Below, in pieces: positions 9,562-15,913 of a DNA stretch of 15,913 nucleotides (position 1 is its first letter; each line of letters begins with the position of its first letter). This DNA comes from Pleurotus ostreatus/Saccharomyces cerevisiae fusant. Lineage: Eukaryota > Opisthokonta. The notes beneath the pieces were generated by a model. The model made no database searches, was not told where the DNA came from, and worked only from the letters and a program-made list of their open reading frames with translations. The DNA lies in contig JAMQCK010000782.1 in the NCBI GenBank assembly GCA_024196135.1, forward strand, positions 1 to 15,913. Direction: 5' to 3'. The translations under genes were made by a program, and so were the position numbers.

Positions 9562-10094
9562 ACAATGAGCAGGAGTTGTGGGTCCAATGATGCCTGCCGC
9601 TGGCGCGCGGATGTTATGCGGCTGTAGACGGGTGTGACGCTGTCAACGGTGACCATGTCGCCAAGACAAAATGCGCGCGAAGACATCTTTTGAAGAACAG
9701 GTTGGCTTTGAGAGCTTGACTAGAGAGGTCTACTCTGTAAAGTAGGCGACGAGCTTTGTATGGGCGCCTGAATGCCTTTTGTTGACGAAGATGGCCTGCA
9801 CAATGGAGTCCAAATGGAGCACGTTGTCTCGAGCCGCTGGGGTGCCGCGCGCGTCACTCCAATACCGTCATCATCATCATAGCCGGAGCCGCTGCGAGGT
9901 CCAAGCTGCCGACAGCGTTGTTCTTGTGCCGCAGTTGTCTCCTGGTCCGCCGTTGCCCTCTGCACTCTTGTCTCTTCCCACCACGTTCCCCCGCCTCCCG
10001 AACGCTCGCATACCGCCCCAGAGCCTCTACCAAACGTCAGTCTCCACCCCACGCAGCGGAAGCGCTCCCTGCTGCGCGCCACGGGGCGTTCTCT

Positions 10095-10100
10095 TATAAA
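10095..10100 (+). promoter_or_regulatory. TATA-box-like element upstream of PTC1
   Basis: TATAAA, followed by G, 131-136 bases before the PTC1 start codon, in otherwise GC/CT-rich sequence. Distance and orientation fit a core promoter; no other evidence. Confidence 0.35.
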
Positions 10101-10230
10101 GTTCCTTGCAGTCACTATTTCAACATCGTTACCCGCGCCTGCCCTCGACTTGTGTCGTACAGCATACCTTCTTCACCCGGTGCGCGCCTCTCTTCCGCCA
10201 CTCCGGCGCGCCTCGTCCTTTCTGACCGCC

Positions 10231-11709
10231 ATGCGCCACAGATCAGACGCGATTCGCCAGCTCCCAATGCCGCCGCGTATGCAACAGAATGCGAAGTCGA
10301 AGGAGGTCCGCGACGTGGAGCTGGATACCGGAGGGGTGCGCGTCTATTGTCCTCGCGCGCGATGGTCACGATCTGACTGACTTGTCCTTGTTAGGGCCTG
10401 AATGTGCGGCCGACGAACTACCCGACGTTTAGCATCGGCATCGCGAATGAGAAGGGTGGCCGGAAGACGATGGAGGACGCGCACTCCTTTGTTGCCGACT
10501 TTGACAACATTCGCGGGCAGGGTTCCTTCGCGGTCTTTGATGGGCACGCAGGAAAGCAGGCCGCAGAGTGGTGCGGGGATAACTTCCACCAGGTGCGTCT
10601 TGGGCTTGTGCACGGGTGATTATGGATACTAACGCGTCGCTATAGTACCTGCTCATCGCGCTGCACAACATGCCCGACCAGCCCATACCAGATGTCCTCA
10701 ACCAGACCTTCCACGATGTAGACGAACAGCTTACAAAGCTCACGGACGAGTCAGAAGGCAAGAACCACTCCGGATGCACTGCCGTCACCGCGTTCCTGCG
10801 GCTCGAAGACGCTGAGGGCAAGCAATCTTTCCTCGAGCACTGTCCATCTCAGCCACAGTCCCCTTCGCCACCAGTCCCTGAGACGGACTCGCCGCCGTCC
10901 ACCCGGAGCGAGGGCGAGCTCGATGACGCGAGTCTACATGACAGCGGCAGCGAGAGCCCGACAATCACCGTATCGAGCGAGGACCTCGGTCCAAGCCCGA
11001 AGGTCGCCAAGAAGAAGAAAAAGGGCAGCGCCAGCCGGATCCGGAGCGCGCTCAAGTCGATTGGCGGCGGCGCGTCGAAGGCGATCAAGTCGTCGCCGGC
11101 AATATCGAGGAAACCGTCGTTCGAGAAGCCGAAGCCGGCGCGCCTGCCGCCACCCGATGTGAGGCGAGTGCTCTATAGCGCGAATGTTGGCGACGCGCGC
11201 GGTGTTCTGTGTCGTGGGGAGCGCGCGGTGCGCCTGACGTACGACCACAAGGGCTCGGATAGGATGGAGGCGCAGCGGATCATGGACGCCGGTGGCTTCG
11301 TCATGAGTGGACGCGTGAACGGTGTCCTCGCTGTGACCAGAAGTCTCGGCGACTCCTCGATGAAGGACTTCGTCGTCGGTGCACCTTATACAACCGAGAC
11401 TGAGCTATCCGAAGAAGACCAGTTCTTGATCATGGCCTGCGATGGGGTAAGTCGAATTGTTTATCTGACGATCTCTCCGCTGACAGTGTTATCCAGCTTT
11501 GGGACGTTGTATCCGACCAGCTAGCGGTCGACCTCGTCCTAGGCAAGGTCGCAGAAGAGGGCGACCAGAAACCGCGTTCAGACCCCATAGACGCCCAGGA
11601 GGCAGCCGAGAAGCTCGTCAAGTACGCGCTTCGGAATCACACTCTGGACAATATCACCGTGGTCGTCATCGTCTTCAAGAAGCCTGCGGCTCCTCCAGTC
11701 TCAGCATAG
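10231..11709 (+). CDS. PTC1: PP2C-type protein phosphatase, PTC1-like
   Basis: Mg/Mn-dependent Ser/Thr phosphatase. Yeast Ptc1 dephosphorylates the Hog1 MAP kinase and affects organelle inheritance and TOR signalling. Four exons: 10231-10335, 10395-10592, 10646-11446, 11497-11709; 438 residues. PP2C motifs in order: KTMEDAH (60-65), FAVFDGHAG (80-88, metal-binding D84 and G85), NHSGCTA (141-147), VLYSANVGDAR (276-286), RLTYDHKGSD, RVNGVLAVTRSLGD, ACDG-LWDV (D367) and DNITVV near the end. The NHSGCTA, RLTYDHK and VVGAPYTTETELSEED segments fit Ptc1 better than Ptc2/3. Odd: about 115 residues lie between SGCTA-FLRLED and VLYSAN, where yeast Ptc1 has only a short loop; the insert is Ser/Pro/acidic then strongly basic (a KKKKK run). 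Intron 2 carries a perfect TACTAAC branch site at 10627-10633. Confidence 0.95.
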
Positions 11710-12361
11710 GATTCGAAGGACCCATAACCATAATGTGGATCGGGGGATAATAAGATACGGACGTGCTTCTACTGTACGACTGGGTACTAATTACATAGTG
11801 CGGTGCATCTACGAATATTTCTGTTCTGTTTGAAGACAAGGTTTTAAAGAATACGATAGATATCTGATACGGGCTGGGAATACAAATGATAGTATCCGAA
11901 TCGGGTGATGCCTTTGTTCTCTGTGTATGGTAGCAGTGCACGTGTGATCTGGCAGTACAGATACCATCATGCGCAGCAGCGCAGTCGTCTGCGGGCTGCT
12001 GCCATTGTTCTCGACTTGTCGAGGACGCCCATCTGCAATCAAGGAGTTGCCCGTAAAACCCGCTGCGCTCTCTCCTAAGCCTCGTGTCCTCAAGGCCTCC
12101 AGGACTCGCTCGCGGCGGGCATCAACAGGCGTTCAGATATACAAATAGCCGCGCCGAGGATGCAGTCTTCCTGTCTCAGTTCAAGAAAACGCCGGTGCCA
12201 CGAGGCAGCGTTGAGACTGGATCGCTGGGACGGAGCGAATGGATGATGTCAACGACGTCGCGGGTGTAGAGCGCGCGCGTTCGCACGTTGTCCTCGACGC
12301 CCATTTTCTTCTTGACGCCCTCGCCGATCTCGACGTTCGTACTTCTTGAGTGATATACCCC
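11710..12361. other. Spacer between PTC1 and PNS1
   Basis: Contains the PTC1 3' end and the PNS1 upstream region. An AT-rich part (about 11740-11930) looks like 3' untranslated sequence. Two short plus-strand frames begin with ATG: 11969-12148 (59 residues, basic) and 12240 onward (about 36 residues, ending just before the PNS1 start). They could act as upstream ORFs if the leader is long. The minus-strand fragment at 12176-12343 is listed separately. Confidence 0.5.
12176..12343 (-). pseudogene. Orphan coding-like 3' fragment, unrecognised
   Basis: A minus-strand stretch encodes 55 residues and a stop with codon use typical of the real genes here. It reads STNVEIGEGVKKKMGV at the start, RALYTRDVVDIIHSLRP in the middle and LPRGTGVFLN at the end. 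It looks like the last exon of a globular protein, preceded by a possible acceptor (CAAG at 12345-12348). Directly upstream on that strand is PNS1 exon 1 in the opposite orientation, so no room is seen for the rest of the gene. It may be a truncated relic; a short protein from the ATG at 12304 (42 residues) is also possible. The complementary plus frame is partly open too (from 12240), which weakens the strand call. Confidence 0.35.
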
Positions 12362-14835
12362 ATGCAGGTCACCCCTCCGTATCCGGGGCCGACCCCGCAG
12401 TACGGTCACGCGTACGGCCAGCCCAACTACGCGCCGCCCAATGGATATGGGCAGCCCGCGTATGGGCAACAACCGGCATATGGCCAGCAACAGCCGACCT
12501 ACGGGCAGCCCGCGTACGGCGACTTCAAATCGCCGTATGAAGGGGAGCGCTTCCAGCCCAAGAAGACCGTCAATGACATCTTTTTCCTGATCTTCTTCAT
12601 CGCCCAGGTGCGTGTTATGGCGCGCTATCTTGGGCGGGAGCTTATGGGACGCGTCCAGCTGCTGGGTTTTGCGGCCCTGTCTGGGCTGGCAATCAATTCA
12701 TGGATCAAGGAGGGAGGGCTCGGTGGCGGGCTGGGCAAGAATTCATCAGGCTCCTCTGTTACGTTGAATGAGTGCGTTCTCGTCGGTCTGCTTGGGTGAT
12801 GTAGCGTGTACTGACAGCGGCAATCGCCAGACATACGCTCTATCTTCTTCTCTTCGTGACGGCGGCGGCGCTGGTCCTCTCGACAGCCTATCTGCTTCTC
12901 GTGCGCATGTTCACGAGGATGATCATGCACATTACGCTCATTCTGTCCATTGCGCTCAACATGTCAGGCAGCAGCCCTCTTCGTTTTTACGCGTTCCCGG
13001 GACTGATGTGCTTCTAGCGGCGTGGCAGTCTATTACTGGATCACCAAGTATTACTGTAAGCTCGAGGGATCACTGCACCGTTCTGGCGGCGAGCTGATCA
13101 TTGCTCCCTTGACCAGCTGGGGCTATCATTTTCACGATCATCGCGGTCCTGTCCCTTCTCGCATACGCTGGTTTCAAATCGCGCATACCGCTTGCATCGC
13201 TGCTCTTGCAGGTTGTAATGGACGTCGCGAAGCATCACAAGAGCGTCTATGTGGTCGCATTCATATCACTCTTCCTCCAGGCGGCTCTTGCTGTGTAAGT
13301 CCGGGACTCTTGCGGCCCCGGTTCCCAGGCTGACGATTATCATTCTTCTTTTCCCGACGGTCATTAGGTGGTATACCTTCACTGTGTTGGCCACGTAAGT
13401 TCATTTTCGCTTGTGGCTTCCTCGAAGGCTGATAATTTGAATAAAGATACGCAAAATGGACGCCAGGAAGCAGCGGTATGTATCGCTCTACTCGTTTTGA
13501 CGGAATCCCGGCTGAAGTAGATCGCCCCAGCCTGTGCGACGACCTCGTGCTCGTCCGGAAAAGTCGCAGGCCTCGTCTTCTTTGAGACCTTCTCGTTTCT
13601 CTGGACCTCTCAGGTCATCGGTAATGTTGCGCTCGCGACAGTGGCAGGCGGACCGTTCGGGTGCTGGTACTACTTTGGCCCACGGCAGCAAGGCGAGATG
13701 GTCAGTCTGCCAGCATCGCGCTTCTGCTCAGGAGCTCACTACAAATTTACACAGCCCGCGCATCCCACTCGTTCGGCATTTGTGCGCGCGTCTACGACTT
13801 CGCTGGGCTCCATCGCCTTTGGGTCCTTGATCGTCACGCTTTTGGAAATCCTTAGGATGATCTTGAATGCGCTACGCAACAACGCAGCGCAGGATGGTAG
13901 CCGTGAGTGGGTCGTTGACTAGCAATTACCGAACGACTTAGACTGTCCCTAGCGGTCGAGGCTTGCCTCTATTGCTGTGCTGCTTGCTTCGTGGGATGCA
14001 TCGAGGGCATGGTGGAATACTTCAACAGGTACGCCTACTGCAGTAATTCGGTCTTCTAGAATTTATGCTAAATCCTTTCCGCTAGATATGCATACATCGA
14101 GATCGCGTTATATGGCAAGGGGTATCTACCTGCCGCGAAGGATACCTGGAGGCTGTTCAAGGACAGAGGTGAGCGCTGATGCGCACCAACGATCGCCCTC
14201 TAACGTCTTCTCTAGGAATCGATGCGCTGATTAATGACTCCCTGGTCGGCATGAGTAAGTCGATCCCAACGAACCATCGACTTTGGGCTGACAAAGGTTA
14301 CGCGAAGCGCTCAACTGGGGCGCCTACGCCGTGGGGATGTTGTGCTCCCTCTTCGCGTATCTCTACCTCAGGTGTGAGTGGCGCTTGACAGTCGTGTGTC
14401 CTTCAACGATCTTAACCGCTTGCGCGCAGTCACTCATCCGTCGTACAATACCGATGGGCAGTACACGGCGCCTGTCCTTCTCTTCGCGTTCTTGATAGGT
14501 CTTCAGTGTTGTAAGTCATGCCTCCTATGTCTTCGTCTCCGGCGTTATTCTAACGCCTGCCACAGCTTTGACACTCTCATCTGCCATTGAAGCAGGAGTA
14601 TCTACCATGTGAGTGCCTTCATTCTTAACGTGTTCGTATGCACGGCTAATTGGCTCGCAGCTTTGTGGGTCTCGGGGAGGACCCGCAGGTGCTGGCGACG
14701 AGGGCTCCCGAACTCTTTGCTGTGAGTAAACATCTTGGCACTGTCGGGCGGCAATGAATGCTGACATACGCCTGCCTGGTCTAGTTGATCGCGTCCAAAT
14801 ACCCACAGGTTGTTCGCGGGGTGCCGAACGTTTAG
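12362..14835 (+). CDS. PNS1: PNS1/CTL choline-transporter-like membrane protein
   Basis: Multi-pass membrane protein of the CTL/SLC44 family (yeast Pns1, plasma membrane, function unclear). 17 exons: 12362-12607, 12659-12771, 12831-12962, 13018-13055, 13117-13294, 13368-13394, 13447-13475, 13531-13700, 13755-13902, 13953-14028, 14086-14168, 14216-14254, 14308-14373, 14430-14510, 14566-14608, 14661-14721, 14785-14835; 526 residues, a usual length. The N-terminus is a Tyr/Gly/Gln/Pro-rich tail, then DIFFLIFFIAQ-LLGFAALSG (helix 1), RMFTRMIMHITLIL, YYSGAIIFTIIA, VWYTFTVLATYAKWTPGS, a loop CATTSCSSGK, the family core GGPFGCWYYFGP, EACLYCCAACFVGCIEGM and NWGAYAVGM. The alternative donors and acceptors at 14307 and 14373 were chosen because they rebuild GM-TLNWG and LR-FTHPSYN. 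The start at 12362 is tentative: an upstream exon cannot be excluded. Confidence 0.92.
12446..12522 (+). repeat. Degenerate YGQ(P/Q)AYG repeat in the PNS1 N-terminus
   Basis: In frame, this encodes repeated YGQPAYGQQPAYG-like units, a low-complexity Tyr/Gly/Gln tract facing the cytosol ahead of helix 1. Copy number is likely to vary between strains; similar Q/Y/G-rich tails occur in other fungal PNS1 proteins as far as I recall. Confidence 0.75.
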
Positions 14836-15913
14836 GACAAGCTATACCAACTGTTATACCAACGCGTCTACGATACGATACGAGCAATACACGATCTTCG
14901 TCCAGGGTGACCCTGTGGCTAATGGAAGACTGAAGTGGGCCCTCGGAACCGTCGCCTCCACGGAAGTTTGGCTGGCTGACCTGGGTGTGGCGCCGTGGGC
15001 GCGACACGAGGGATCAGACTTGGTCGACGTTGGGCGTCATGGCGTCACGCGGCCGACAACCGCCACTGCGACAGTCCCTTCTAAAGGTTGTGTTCTTGTC
15101 CTCACCTGATACCCATTCTTCATAGATGCACGATACTGCCTCGAAACGACATTCTATTGTTCACTACGGCGTTCGGAAGAGCAAGATGCTCAAGATCTTG
15201 GGTAAGTCGGGTGGAAACAGTGACGTGACCTTACCGCTCATGTTCTCGCAGAGGCGAGGATCTGACATATCTCAAGCCCTTGCGAATGCTCCCGTCGTTC
15301 GGCTGCCGATGTCGGCGCCGAGGTCATGCTAAAAAGCTGCGTTGCGTTCGGACTGCGGCAAGTGGAGATCGATCCTCCTCCTCAAGGTTAGCTCGTGAAC
15401 CAGCCCGAAGTTTATCGAATTGTCCACGTAGCACGTTGCAGTGGACACCGACCGAAGCAAGCGGTGCCGAAAATTAGTCTGGCTTGGAGGGAGAAGACGG
15501 GATGGGGACATGCATGCTCAAGCTCTGGTCGGTACCGGTGCGCAGAAGTCGGTCCGGTGCGCTCGAGATTCCTCGTGCCCTCGACGGCGCCGCCTATCGA
15601 CCACGACCAGAGGCGCAGCTCCCTCCTTCCCACCCTCGCCGCCTTGAGGTTTGCTTTGTCCGGCTCGCATGACAATTATGGGCGCGGTGTAAGGATCTCT
15701 GCGGGGCGTTGTGATACGCCCCCAGACGTATCCCTTTTTTGGACTTCACCGAGCGGCTTACCGCGATATGACGTTCCGTCTGGTAGGAAGGAGCGGGAGA
15801 GGGTGGGCGCATTTTCTCTTCCAATTGCAGTATTTTCTGACGCGTCTCCGCAGAGCGTCCGAGGGCGCATTCTTCGCCAACAAGGCGGAAATTTCCATTG
15901 TTTGATTGGAAGT
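14836..15913. other. 1.1 kb without a confident gene
   Basis: Begins with the PNS1 3' end. A weak spliced frame can be drawn on the plus strand: from about 14890 to 15086, 15126-15202 and 15252-15475, using introns 15087-15125 (39 bases, GTTGTG donor) and 15203-15251. It reads TVPSK-DARYCLETTFYC, then GGEDLTYLKPLRMLPSFG. No start, no known family, poor codon bias and one very short intron make it doubtful. The last 400 bases show only short frames on both strands. Confidence 0.4.

Larger units (their letters stand above)
8941..10230. other. 1.3 kb stretch without a confident gene
   Basis: Much longer than the other spacers. It includes the 3' end of mS33 and the 5' region of PTC1, and a weak three-exon candidate at 9192-9561 listed separately. 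Open frames on the minus strand (9034-9300, 9720-10115) show no motif I know and look like chance frames in GC-rich DNA. A short run of four ATC triplets lies near 9868-9880. Confidence 0.5.

Noticed and set aside
9720..10115. 131-codon minus-strand frame with an Asp run
   Set aside because: The Asp run comes from a short ATC/TCA triplet repeat; the rest is low-complexity and the region is the probable PTC1 promoter and leader.
14525..15007. 160-codon minus-strand frame overlapping the PNS1 3' end
   Set aside because: Arg/Ser-rich with no recognisable domain, partly opposite confirmed PNS1 exons 15-17; no splice or start context supports it.

Overview
The window looks like nuclear DNA of a filamentous basidiomycete, most likely an Agaricomycete. 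Genes are compact and split by many short introns (mostly 46-62 bases, GT..AG, often with GTGCGT, GTGAGT or GTAAGT donors). Coding parts favour C or G at the third codon position. A nine-exon seven-transmembrane gene belongs to a family I know as abundant in mushroom-forming fungi (recalled, not searched). Because every gene is spliced, single open frames show only pieces of them; the exon models here were assembled by hand from splice signals, reading phase and family motifs.

Layout. (1) 1-2069, plus: 3' part of a TDT/SLAC1-type anion exporter (SSU1-like sulfite pump) with a long disordered tail; its 5' end is outside the window. (2) 2405-2884 and 3311-3754, minus: two tandem genes for I9-type (Pbi2/POIA1-like) subtilisin-protease inhibitors, one with a methionine-rich N-terminal extension. 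(3) 4120-5586, minus: an uncharacterised fungal seven-transmembrane protein with a 13-base microexon. (4) 5912-8403, minus: SUV3, the mitochondrial RNA helicase. (5) 8493-8940, plus: mitochondrial ribosomal protein mS33 (yeast Rsm27), divergent from SUV3 with only 89 bases between the start codons. (6) 8941-10230: a poorly explained 1.3 kb stretch with one weak candidate small gene. (7) 10231-11709, plus: PTC1-like PP2C phosphatase. (8) 11710-12361: a spacer holding an orphan coding-like fragment on the minus strand. (9) 12362-14835, plus: a 17-exon PNS1/CTL choline-transporter-like gene. (10) 14836-15913: no confident gene.

Most genes are independent housekeeping or transport functions. The clearest functional pair is SUV3 and mS33, both in mitochondrial gene expression and sharing a short divergent promoter. 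The two I9 inhibitors are a tandem duplication that has diverged at both ends. No tRNA, rRNA, intact transposon or CRISPR array was seen. I found no convincing new multi-gene system; the best leads are the diverged inhibitor pair, the shared mitochondrial promoter, the orphan fragment before PNS1 and the alternative N-termini.
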